DNA of 5,321 nucleotides from an uncultured Collinsella sp. (GCA_902475445.1 CABRZN010000119.1:1-5321); one strand, 5' to 3'; shown: positions 1-5,307, counted from the first letter of the stretch. Made by a program: numbers and translations. Notes: generated by a model not told the origin, from the sequence alone.

Positions 1-467
1 TCGGCAAGGTCATGGATCCCATTTGTGACCGTGCGCTGCTGTTCACCGGCGTACTTGGGCTGGTGGTCCGCGGAGAGCTGCCCATCTGGGTCTGCGTGCT
101 CATTATTGGCCGCGACATCTATCTGGGCATCGGCACGCTTATCGTGCGTCATTATCACCGTCGCCCCATCGATGTCGTCTTTCCCGGAAAGATTGCCACT
201 GCACTGCTCATGACCGGCTTCTCGCTCATGCTGCTCGGGTTCCCCGTTATTGACGGCCTGCATCTTTTACCTTCAACCCTTACGGCCTTCCCGGGCCTCA
301 ACGGAAGCTCGGTGCCCCTCGGCATCTTCTTTGTGTACGGCGGCGTGATCTTCTCCATGCTCACGGCTGTCATCTATTCCATTAAGGGCGGAGTGGCCAT
401 TAAACAGGCTCTCGCGCATCCCGAGGACGAGGACATCGACTTTCTGAACCCTGAAATCGAAGACTGA
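1..467 (+). CDS. CDP-alcohol phosphatidyltransferase (PgsA-like), 3' part only
   Basis: The gene begins left of the window; the frame is open from base 3 and stops with TGA at 465-467, leaving 154 visible residues. The first ones, GKVMDPICDR, fit the second half of the family signature DGxxAR(x8)GxxxDxxxD, giving the G and the last two metal-binding aspartates (D5 and D9 of the visible part). The DGxxAR half must lie upstream, so the ATG at base 12 is internal. Hydrophobic stretches at visible residues about 13-32, 66-84 and 104-128 look like membrane helices, and a conserved-looking FPGKIATALL lies between the first two. The tail is acidic (PEDEDIDFLNPEIED). The family moves a phosphatidyl group from CDP-diacylglycerol to an alcohol in the cytoplasmic membrane. 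Glycerol-3-phosphate (PgsA) is the likeliest acceptor, but cardiolipin or inositol-phosphate synthesis cannot be excluded from this fragment. It is followed after 66 bases by the FHA gene, as pgsA2 lies near garA in mycobacteria. Confidence 0.85.
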   Translation, partial: GKVMDPICDRALLFTGVLGLVVRGELPIWVCVLIIGRDIYLGIGTLIVRHYHRRPIDVVFPGKIATALLMTGFSLMLLGFPVIDGLHLLPSTLTAFPGLNGSSVPLGIFFVYGGVIFSMLTAVIYSIKGGVAIKQALAHPEDEDIDFLNPEIED

Positions 468-471
468 TTCG

Positions 472-500
472 TTGGGGTATGATTACGTACGGTTCATTAT
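472..500 (+). promoter_or_regulatory. possible weak promoter before the FHA gene
   Basis: In the 66-base gap, TTGGGG (472-477) and CATTAT (495-500) are 17 bases apart, matching 3 of 6 and 4 of 6 consensus positions. Transcription would start near 507 and leave a leader of about 27 bases. A second -10-like TATGAT at 478-483 has no usable -35. A small GCGG/CCGC dyad (503-506 and 512-515) would sit at the start point. This is inference from weak matches; read-through from the upstream gene may be enough. Confidence 0.22.
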
Positions 501-523
501 TTGCGGCACGTCCGCGATAAGTT

Positions 524-528
524 AGGGG
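524..528 (+). promoter_or_regulatory. ribosome binding site deciding the FHA start
   Basis: AGGGG lies 5 bases before the ATG at 534. The longer in-frame reading from a TTG at 501 has no purine-rich stretch upstream, so 534 is preferred. The next in-frame ATG, at 543, would put the site 14 bases away. Confidence 0.6.
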
Positions 529-533
529 TTGTC

Positions 534-968
534 ATGGACAACATGGTTAATAATATGCCTCAGAATGATAAGACTGCTGACGCTACCTGCGTATTCCGCG
601 TGCCTTCAAGCGACGTCACCGTTCCCGACCTCATGGCCAACGTGCGCATCACCGCCCCCGTTCTGTCCATCGTCAAGGGTCCGCAGACTGGTGCCGCCTT
701 TGAGCTCGAGGACGACGTGACCACCATCGGCCGCGATCCTGCGAACGGCATCTTCCTCAATGACATGACCGTTTCGCGCAGCCACGCGCGCATTATTCGC
801 GAGGGCCTCGGCGCTCGCATCGAGGATCTGGGTTCGCTCAATGGCACCTGGGTCGACGGCGCCATCGTCAACGCGGCCCCGCTGCACGACGGTTCTTCCG
901 TCCAGATCGGTACGTTTACGCTCATCTACCACGAGAGCACGCCGGAGCGCATCGAAACCGGTGAGTAG
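534..968 (+). CDS. GarA/OdhI-like FHA-domain signalling protein
   Basis: This 144-residue cytoplasmic protein has the plan of mycobacterial GarA and corynebacterial OdhI: a short flexible N-terminus with a kinase-target motif, then one FHA domain (about residues 43-133). FHA phosphothreonine-binding positions are present: GR at 66-67, SRSH at 81-84 and SLNGT at 101-105. The N-terminal ATCVFR (17-22) aligns with GarA ETTSVFR. Thr18 matches the second Thr, the PknB-type site; the first Thr (PknG-type) is Ala here. In the family, the unphosphorylated form binds and controls 2-oxoglutarate and glutamate enzymes, and phosphorylation makes the FHA domain bind its own tail and switches it off. Targets in this organism are unknown and may differ, since coriobacteria are fermentative. 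The stop is 3 bases before the MerR start, so the two genes are very probably co-transcribed and may be translationally coupled. The family call is firm; the GarA-type role is inferred from motif and gene order. Confidence 0.9.
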   Translation: MDNMVNNMPQNDKTADATCVFRVPSSDVTVPDLMANVRITAPVLSIVKGPQTGAAFELEDDVTTIGRDPANGIFLNDMTVSRSHARIIREGLGARIEDLGSLNGTWVDGAIVNAAPLHDGSSVQIGTFTLIYHESTPERIETGE

Positions 969-971
969 GGC

Positions 972-1850
972 ATGGCCGAACGCAACTATCTGAGTATCGG
1001 CCAAGTCGTCAACCTACTTCGAGGCGCATACCCCGATCTTTCGAACTCAAAAATTAGATTTCTAGAAGATGAGGGGCTCATTACCCCTCATCGTACGCCT
1101 AAGGGATACCGTCAGTACTCTAAGGAGGACGTTGATCGCCTGGAGGTCATTCTGCACTTGCAGAAGACCCGCTACATGCCGCTCAACGTGATTAAGCAGC
1201 GCTTGGAAAACGCCACGGACCTGTCAACGCTCGCCTACGAGGTGGGCTTGCTGTCCGATGTTCCGCTCAAGACGGAGCCCAAGGAGACTAAGCAAAAGCT
1301 GCATCCCATCGAGACCATTCCCGATATGCTGGGCGTCGAGATTTCGTTTATCCGCTCGCTCGCCGAGAACGACCTCATTCGCATCATCAAGAGTCCGCAG
1401 AATCGTGAGCTCGTCGATGGTCGCGATTTTCCAATCATCCGCTACTGCTCCGAGCTGTCACGCTTCCATATCGAGCCCCGCAACCTGCGTCAGTACGTGT
1501 CTTCCGCCAACCGCGAGTCCTCGATGTTTGAGCAGGTGCTCGTGAGCATGCTCGGCATGGATACCTCCGATGACGAGCGCGACGCCAAGCTCGAGCGTGC
1601 GTTTAAGAAGCTTCACGACCTGACCGAGGGTGTGCACACCGCGCTGCTCAAGAACCGCGTTTTTGAGTCGCTCAACGCCGTGGTCGAGGACGCCGACATC
1701 GATGCACTCGATGAGGAAATCACTCGCTCCGAGTCCACCAAAGCCAAAAACGAAGAGATAGCCACGCCGGCTTCGCACGAGGATTCTCTCGTAAAGCCGC
1801 TCAAGGTCGTCGCCCCTTCGCACTCCGGCACCGCCACGGCGGGCAAATAA
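972..1850 (+). CDS. MerR-family transcriptional regulator, FtsR/Rv1828-like
   Basis: This 292-residue regulator has an N-terminal winged helix-turn-helix at about 7-77: LSIGQVVNLL, then SKIRFLEDEGLITPHRT (26-42) and the wing GYRQYSKEDVDRL (45-57). The motif SKIRFLE-EGL-TP and the following YMPLNVIKQRL (68-78) match the actinobacterial Rv1828/FtsR branch better than metal- or drug-sensing MerR proteins, and no metal-binding cysteine cluster is seen. Residues about 100-240 form a separate domain (EIGVEISFIRSLAEN-like region and helical stretches) that probably dimerises or binds an effector. The last 45 or so residues are charged, low-complexity and probably disordered. It starts 3 bases after the FHA stop, with GGTGAG at 960-965 as ribosome binding site inside the end of that gene. 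FtsR of Corynebacterium lies next to odhI and activates ftsZ, so division control is a reasonable inference, not shown here. A hairpin-forming repeat and rare codons lie within its DNA-binding region. Confidence 0.88.
   Translation: MAERNYLSIGQVVNLLRGAYPDLSNSKIRFLEDEGLITPHRTPKGYRQYSKEDVDRLEVILHLQKTRYMPLNVIKQRLENATDLSTLAYEVGLLSDVPLKTEPKETKQKLHPIETIPDMLGVEISFIRSLAENDLIRIIKSPQNRELVDGRDFPIIRYCSELSRFHIEPRNLRQYVSSANRESSMFEQVLVSMLGMDTSDDERDAKLERAFKKLHDLTEGVHTALLKNRVFESLNAVVEDADIDALDEEITRSESTKAKNEEIATPASHEDSLVKPLKVVAPSHSGTATAGK
1068..1092. repeat. 9-bp inverted repeat inside the MerR gene
   Basis: GATGAGGGG (1068-1076) and CCCCTCATC (1084-1092) are perfect inverted copies around a 7-base spacer. The repeat covers codons for residues 33-41 of the MerR protein, just after an AT-rich stretch (about 1047-1070). 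It could fold as an mRNA hairpin or serve as an internal binding site. The repeat is seen directly; a function is only a guess. Confidence 0.6.
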
Positions 1851-1877
1851 CCGCTGCCGCTTATCCGGCAACCCATT

Positions 1878-1883
1878 GAAAGG
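1878..1883 (+). promoter_or_regulatory. ribosome binding site deciding the apt start
   Basis: GAAAGG lies 7 bases before the ATG at 1891. A longer in-frame reading from a TTG at 1876 would overlap this site and add five residues (MKGHA) absent from typical adenine phosphoribosyltransferases, so 1891 is chosen. Confidence 0.7.
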
Positions 1884-1890
1884 TCATGCA

Positions 1891-2421
1891 ATGTACGACT
1901 TCGAATCTCAAATCGTCGACATCCCCGACTATCCCGAGCCCGGAGTCATCTTCAAAGACATCACGCCGCTCTTTGGCAATCCCGAGGCGCTCAAAGCCAT
2001 GACCGATGCCCTCGCCGAGCACTTTGCCGGCATGGGGATCACCAAGGTCGTGGGTCCCGAGGCTCGCGGCTTTATGGTTGGCGTACCGGTGGCTGTAGCC
2101 CTTGGCGCCGGCTTTGTTCCCGCACGTAAACCGGGCAAACTGCCGCGCGAGACCGTAAGCCAGAGCTACGAGCTCGAGTACGGCACCGATTCAATTGAGA
2201 TCCATGCCGACGCTATCAGCTCTAAAGATACCGTGTTGATTCTGGACGACTTGGTCGCGACGGGCGGAACCGTCGAGGCAACAGGTAAACTGGTGCGAGA
2301 TATGGGCGCAAAGCTTATCGGTTACGGTTGTATACTTGAGCTTGCGTTTCTCAACCCGCGCGAGAAGCTCACGCCGTCTGATGACGATGTGGAGCTCTTT
2401 AGCCTGGTGACGGTAGGCTAG
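1891..2421 (+). CDS. apt: adenine phosphoribosyltransferase
   Basis: The 176-residue product salvages adenine: adenine plus PRPP gives AMP and pyrophosphate, in the cytoplasm. It is full length for the family, usually about 170-185 residues. Diagnostic features run in order: IPDYPEPGVIFKDITPL (11-27), the substrate-loop region GPEARGF (55-61), the flexible-loop signature RKPGKLPRETVSQSYELEYG (79-98), and the PRPP-binding motif VLILDDLVATGGT (115-127) with paired acidic residues D119-D120. Together these separate Apt from hypoxanthine and xanthine enzymes. No key residue appears to be missing. It sits 40 bases after the MerR gene and 32 before the endopeptidase gene, with no convincing terminator or promoter in either gap, so it is probably transcribed with them. 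Its presence in a signalling and cell-wall cluster looks like a housekeeping passenger rather than a functional link. Confidence 0.97.
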   Translation: MYDFESQIVDIPDYPEPGVIFKDITPLFGNPEALKAMTDALAEHFAGMGITKVVGPEARGFMVGVPVAVALGAGFVPARKPGKLPRETVSQSYELEYGTDSIEIHADAISSKDTVLILDDLVATGGTVEATGKLVRDMGAKLIGYGCILELAFLNPREKLTPSDDDVELFSLVTVG

Positions 2422-2453
2422 CCGTTACCCTTAGTTACTGGAAAGGAAGCTAC

Positions 2454-3578
2454 ATGCGCACAGCAAACACGCACAAAAACATGGCACGCTGCGCTGCTAC
2501 GGCAACCCTCGCTTGTGTTTTGGGCTTGGGCCTCGCGGCTCCTGCCTACGCCGATACCGCATCCGACCTTGCCGCTGCTCGTACGAAGCTCGAGCAGATC
2601 GGCACCCAAACCCAGCAGATTTACGATGAGCTTGCCACGCAGACGCAGGCGCTCGATCAGACTGCCGGCGAGATCACGCAAAAGCAGCAGGAGATCGCCG
2701 ATGGTCAGGCCAAGCTCTCGACCTATGTCGCCGGCGAGTACAAAACCGGCGGTCTGAGCCTGCTTCAGGTTCTGACGGGTGTCGATGATCTGAGCGATAT
2801 GCTCAACCGTCTGTTCTACTACGGCAAAGTTTCCGATAAGCAGGCTCAGACCATTCAAGAGGTAAAGGAGCTTAAGCAGCAGCTCACCGATAAGCAGGCC
2901 GAGCAGGAGAAGAACGTCGCCACCACGCATAAGAAGGTCGACGAGCTTAACGCCCAGCAGGCTGAAGCCCAGAACGTCGTAAATTCCCTGGATTCGCAGC
3001 TGCAGGCCGAGCTTGCCGCCGAGGCCGAGGCCAATGCCGCGCTGCAGGCCGGCATCAACGCTAGCACCGCCGAGAAGGCCACGGTGAGCAACGAGACTGC
3101 CGGTACGACCGAGAACACCAACAACGGTGGCCAGACCAGCAATAACAACCAGGGCGGCAACACTCCGGCTCCTACGCCGACACCCGCTCCGACGCCGCAG
3201 CCCTCCACGCCTGCTCCGGCTCCGACGCCTTCTGCTCCGAGCCAGTCCGTCGATGGCGGTTCTGTTGTCTCGCGTGCATACAGCAAGCTTGGTTGCGCTT
3301 ATTCCTGGGGCGGAATTGGCCCGAACAGCTTCGACTGCTCTGGTTTTGTTAGCTATTGCCTCACTGGTCGCTATTGCCGCCTCGGCACCACGGGTACCTT
3401 TATGGGCTGGACGCGTGTGTCCGATCCGCAGCCCGGTGACGTTGTGGTCAACTCGTACCACACCGGCATTTACATCGGTGGTGGTCAGATGATTCATGCT
3501 TCCGACTACAACACAGGTGTTATCATCAGCTCCGTTGCCGCCGGCATGAACAACAACTATATCTTCGTGCGTTACTAA
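2454..3578 (+). CDS. secreted coiled-coil NlpC/P60 peptidoglycan endopeptidase
   Basis: This 374-residue exported protein probably cuts peptide stems of peptidoglycan outside the membrane. The start at 2454 has AAAGGA about 6 bases upstream. Residues 1-33 form a signal peptide: basic start, hydrophobic core LACVLGLGLAAP and an AYA/D cleavage site after A33. Residues 35-200 are Gln/Glu/Ala-rich coiled coil in two arms (about 35-98 and 118-198) split by GLSLLQVLTGVDDLSDMLNR, an arrangement like PcsB and RipC hydrolases, which are controlled through FtsEX. A Gly/Asn then Pro/Thr/Ala linker spans about 219-264. The catalytic domain is about 268-374: Cys295 in FDCSGF, His336 in HTGIYIG and His348 in MIHAS form the expected triad. 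Three further cysteines (281, 302, 308) lie near the active site. It is the last gene before the terminator at 3603. The family and export are firm; the FtsEX link is inferred only from the coiled-coil plan. Confidence 0.94.
   Translation: MRTANTHKNMARCAATATLACVLGLGLAAPAYADTASDLAAARTKLEQIGTQTQQIYDELATQTQALDQTAGEITQKQQEIADGQAKLSTYVAGEYKTGGLSLLQVLTGVDDLSDMLNRLFYYGKVSDKQAQTIQEVKELKQQLTDKQAEQEKNVATTHKKVDELNAQQAEAQNVVNSLDSQLQAELAAEAEANAALQAGINASTAEKATVSNETAGTTENTNNGGQTSNNNQGGNTPAPTPTPAPTPQPSTPAPAPTPSAPSQSVDGGSVVSRAYSKLGCAYSWGGIGPNSFDCSGFVSYCLTGRYCRLGTTGTFMGWTRVSDPQPGDVVVNSYHTGIYIGGGQMIHASDYNTGVIISSVAAGMNNNYIFVRY
3162..3242 (+). repeat. Pro/Thr/Ala-rich linker-coding low-complexity repeat
   Basis: This stretch encodes residues 237-263 of the endopeptidase, built from irregular TPAPTP-like units with repeated GCTCC and ACGCC at DNA level. 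It joins the coiled coil to the catalytic domain and probably spans the cell wall. Such repeats readily vary in length between strains. Confidence 0.7.
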
Positions 3579-3602
3579 GTCATCTTACACAGCGTGTGAA
3601 TG

Positions 3603-3646
3603 TGGACCTCGTGGCTTTAAGTCGCGAGGTCCATTCTATTTTTCTC
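3603..3646 (+). terminator. intrinsic terminator after the endopeptidase gene
   Basis: TGGACCTCG (3603-3611) pairs perfectly with CGAGGTCCA (3625-3633). The stem can extend inward by four more pairs, two of them G-U, to leave a TTTAA loop at 3616-3620. A T-rich run (TTCTATTTTTCTCT, 3634-3647) follows directly. It begins 25 bases after the stop at 3578 and is the only strong terminator seen after the first five genes. Confidence 0.9.
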
Positions 3647-3652
3647 TAATCT

Positions 3653-3691
3653 TGTACGGCTATCTAGTATTCAAAACTAGATAGCCGTACA
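3653..3691. repeat. perfect 16-bp inverted repeat upstream of degV
   Basis: TGTACGGCTATCTAGT (3653-3668) and its exact reverse complement (3676-3691) flank a 7-base spacer, ATTCAAA. No T run follows, so it is not a standard terminator. It lies between the upstream terminator and the degV -10 box, centred about 50 bases before the expected start point, and its right arm covers the -35 area. It may be an operator or activator site, a cruciform, or a small mobile palindrome. The repeat is certain; its role is not known. Confidence 0.75.
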
Positions 3692-3715
3692 TTCAGTTTG
3701 CAAGATGGCTATAAT
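3686..3715 (+). promoter_or_regulatory. probable degV promoter
   Basis: A perfect -10 box, TATAAT, is at 3710-3715, 30 bases before the degV start codon. The -35 is poor: the best candidate is CGTACA (3686-3691), 18 bases upstream, matching only the ACA half of TTGACA and lying wholly inside the right arm of the 16-bp repeat. Transcription should start near 3721-3723. A strong -10 with a weak -35 covered by a repeat suggests regulation by a bound protein, which is inference. Confidence 0.65.
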
Positions 3716-3731
3716 TGTTGAGGAACAATTA
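3712..3731. promoter_or_regulatory. operator-like 8-bp dyad across the degV -10 and start point
   Basis: TAATTGTT (3712-3719) and AACAATTA (3724-3731) are perfect inverted copies around GAGG. The dyad overlaps the last four bases of the -10 box and is centred near +1, so a bound dimer would block RNA polymerase. Since transcription should begin inside it, it would not be whole in the RNA, which favours a DNA operator over an RNA hairpin. Size and A/T-rich arms suit a MarR- or TetR-type repressor, but no candidate regulator can be named. Confidence 0.55.
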
Positions 3732-3744
3732 GAAAGGACCCTCT

Positions 3745-4611
3745 ATGAGCTGGGCACTTATCTCCGATTCAAGCTGCAACCTCCGCGATTGGCAACCGAC
3801 CGCGCCCCATACCACCTTTGCATTTGCGCCCCTCAAAATTCGAGTGGGGGAGCGTGAATTCATCGATGACCTTTCACTCGATGTTCATGAGCTCAACTGC
3901 GCTGTTCAGGCGGAGACGAACGCTTCTTCGAGCGCTTGTCCCAGCGTAGGGGAGTGGGTCGAGCTCTTCAAATTGGCAGACAAGACCATCTGCATGCCGA
4001 TCTCTGAGGGCGTGTCGGGCAGCTACAATGCGGCAGCTACGGCTCGCGATATGGTTCTTGCCGAGGAACCGGACCGCAATATTCATCTTGTCAATTCACG
4101 CGCAGCTGGCGGCAAAATGGATCTCATTTTCTTGCTGTTCGACCGCTATCTTGCAAGCAATCCGGATATCTCATTCGAGGACGCTTGCGCATACTTCGAT
4201 AGCCTTGAACAGAACAGCAAAATCCTCTTCAGCTTGTGCAATTACGAAAACCTCGCCAAAGCCGGACGTATCCCTAAGGCAGCCGGCGTCATTGCCAACA
4301 AGCTCAATATTCGCATTTTGGGCACGGCGAGTGAAGCCGGTAAAATCGAACTCGTTGGGCACACACGTGGCGAAAAGAAGATGCTCAACAAGATCATCGA
4401 CACCATGGAAGCCGAAGGTTTTACGGGCGACGAGGTCGTTATCGACCATGTCGAGAATGAGGCAGGCGCCCAAGCACTTGCCAGCCGAATTGTGGAGCGC
4501 TGGCCAGGCTCCAAGACTATCATCATGCCCTGCAACGGCCTGGATTCCTATTACGCCGAGATGCACGGCCTCATCATCGGCTACGGCATGGGCGTAGCTT
4601 CGGGCAAATAG
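3745..4611 (+). CDS. DegV family (fatty-acid-binding) protein
   Basis: This 288-residue cytoplasmic protein is of usual length for DegV/FakB proteins, which hold a fatty acid and, in many Firmicutes, present it to FakA for phosphorylation so it can enter phospholipids. Family marks seen are DSSCNL near the N-terminus (8-13), the SSSACPSVGEW loop (61-71, equal to the TSQPS-type loop), the ISEGVSGSYNAA motif (86-97, with S91 and S93), NSRAAGGK (117-124) and AGRIPKAAG (173-181) with Arg175. The usual C-terminal IGxHxGPG motif with its ligand-contacting His is absent; the protein ends YYAEMHGLIIGYGMG, suggesting a divergent subgroup. AAAGGA at 3733-3738 gives a good ribosome binding site 6 bases from the ATG. 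It is a single-gene unit with its own promoter and terminator; no fakA-like kinase gene is in the window. The family call is firm, the ligand is inferred. Confidence 0.92.
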   Translation: MSWALISDSSCNLRDWQPTAPHTTFAFAPLKIRVGEREFIDDLSLDVHELNCAVQAETNASSSACPSVGEWVELFKLADKTICMPISEGVSGSYNAAATARDMVLAEEPDRNIHLVNSRAAGGKMDLIFLLFDRYLASNPDISFEDACAYFDSLEQNSKILFSLCNYENLAKAGRIPKAAGVIANKLNIRILGTASEAGKIELVGHTRGEKKMLNKIIDTMEAEGFTGDEVVIDHVENEAGAQALASRIVERWPGSKTIIMPCNGLDSYYAEMHGLIIGYGMGVASGK

Positions 4612-4630
4612 CGTCCAACCAAGCAAAAAT

Positions 4631-4677
4631 ACGGGCGGGACAAAGCGACAGATGGCTCTTTGTCCCGCCCGTTTTAT
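4631..4677. terminator. bidirectional terminator between degV and the DUF1836 gene
   Basis: ACGGGCGGGACAAAG (4631-4645) pairs perfectly over 15 bp with 4658-4672 around a 12-base loop. TTTTAT (4672-4677) follows on the plus strand; on the minus strand the stem is followed by five T's (complement of 4625-4629). It lies between two convergent genes and can end both transcripts. Confidence 0.9.
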
Positions 4678-4684
4678 ACGTCGG

Positions 4685-5296
4685 CTAGCTATTAAACCCA
4701 TTAAACTTTAGATAGCTCATCAGGTACGCCTTCGAAACGAAGGATGAAACCGCACTGCGCACAAGCAGCGACTCACGCGTTACCTGATGCGCCGTATCGG
4801 GAACCGGCGTCGGCTCGACGGAAAACGCCGAACGAATCGATGCCTCGAGCTGATCAACCACATAGTTGAAGGCCGTCGGGGCATCGTAGCTCAATCGCTG
4901 AATGTTAAAGAGTGCCTGCACCGCAGCAATAGGTAGCACCTGCTTAAAGATGCAGATAGCGATCAGACGGGCAATCTGCTCGCGGCCATATTGCTTTTTA
5001 ACCGGAGCAGGCACCAGGCCGACCTTCACGTAGTTGTTGATCATCGATGGCGTAATGACGGGCTGCTCAACGCAAATGGACAGCGGCTCCATCCACAGCG
5101 CAACATACTCAATAACCTGGTCGCGATAGAGCGTCACATTGGGCAACTGGTCATAGCGCGACAGACTCAACGTATTGAGTTTGCACACGATTTCGGACTG
5201 AATAAATGCATCGGGCAGCACAGTGGGCTGAATATCCTCGGGCTTAATACTGACCGACGAATCGGACATCGGAATAACGTATTTAGCGTGGTTCAT
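4685..5296 (-). CDS. DUF1836 domain protein, putative MerR-like DNA-binding protein
   Basis: The 203-residue product carries the DUF1836 signature in its centre: ITPSMINNYVKVGLVPAPVKKQYGREQIARL (81-111), followed by helical IAICIFKQVLPIAAVQALFN (112-131). This pattern, a helix with MINNYVK, a GL-P-P turn, then K-YGREQIARL, resembles the winged helix of MerR regulators, so DNA binding is likely, though no target or ligand is established for the family. Residues 1-30 are polar and probably disordered. The tail after 155 shows no recognised domain. The start at 5296 is backed by GGAGG 6 bases upstream; the internal ATG for Met10 has no such site. The gene converges on degV and shares its terminator. 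Its promoter is mostly or wholly outside the window. Whether it acts on the degV operator is untested. Family call firm, function unknown. Confidence 0.88.
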   Translation of the reverse strand: MNHAKYVIPMSDSSVSIKPEDIQPTVLPDAFIQSEIVCKLNTLSLSRYDQLPNVTLYRDQVIEYVALWMEPLSICVEQPVITPSMINNYVKVGLVPAPVKKQYGREQIARLIAICIFKQVLPIAAVQALFNIQRLSYDAPTAFNYVVDQLEASIRSAFSVEPTPVPDTAHQVTRESLLVRSAVSSFVSKAYLMSYLKFNGFNS

Positions 5297-5302
5297 AAGA
5301 GG

Positions 5303-5307
5303 CCTCC
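5303..5307 (-). promoter_or_regulatory. ribosome binding site of the DUF1836 gene
   Basis: On the minus strand GGAGG lies 6 bases before the ATG at 5296, a near-ideal site that fixes this start. TATAGA at the extreme window edge (5321-5316) could be part of a -10 box, but the sequence ends before a -35 could be seen. Confidence 0.75.

Noticed and set aside
501..533. TTG at 501 as start of the FHA protein
   Set aside because: No ribosome binding site precedes it, and the ATG at 534 has AGGGG 5 bases upstream and begins close to the expected GarA-type tail.
1855..1870. TGCCG/CGGCA hairpin between the MerR and apt genes as a terminator
   Set aside because: Only 5 bp of stem and no T run after it; unlikely to stop transcription.
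2410..2429. GGCTAGCC palindrome and short ACGG/CCGT stem around the apt stop codon
   Set aside because: The palindrome has no loop, the alternative stem is 4 bp and no T run follows; probably chance.
2505..2519. Lipoprotein signal (TLAC at residues 18-21) in the endopeptidase
   Set aside because: The -3 position is Thr rather than Leu, the hydrophobic stretch continues past the Cys, and a good AYA cleavage site follows at residue 33.
2418..3497. Long open frame of 359 codons on the minus strand opposite the endopeptidase gene
   Set aside because: It is a by-product of GC-rich codon bias opposite a clear gene. Its translation is Leu/Gly/Arg-rich without recognisable domain, and the plus-strand product has a signal peptide and catalytic triad.
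3587..3598. CACA/TGTG mini-hairpin just after the endopeptidase stop
   Set aside because: A 4-bp stem with a 3-base loop is too weak to call; the real terminator starts at 3603.
4683..4715. TAGATAGC and GGCTAGC near the 3' end of the DUF1836 gene as partial copies of the upstream 16-bp repeat
   Set aside because: The shared run is 8 bases or fewer and lies in coding sequence; no second arm is present.
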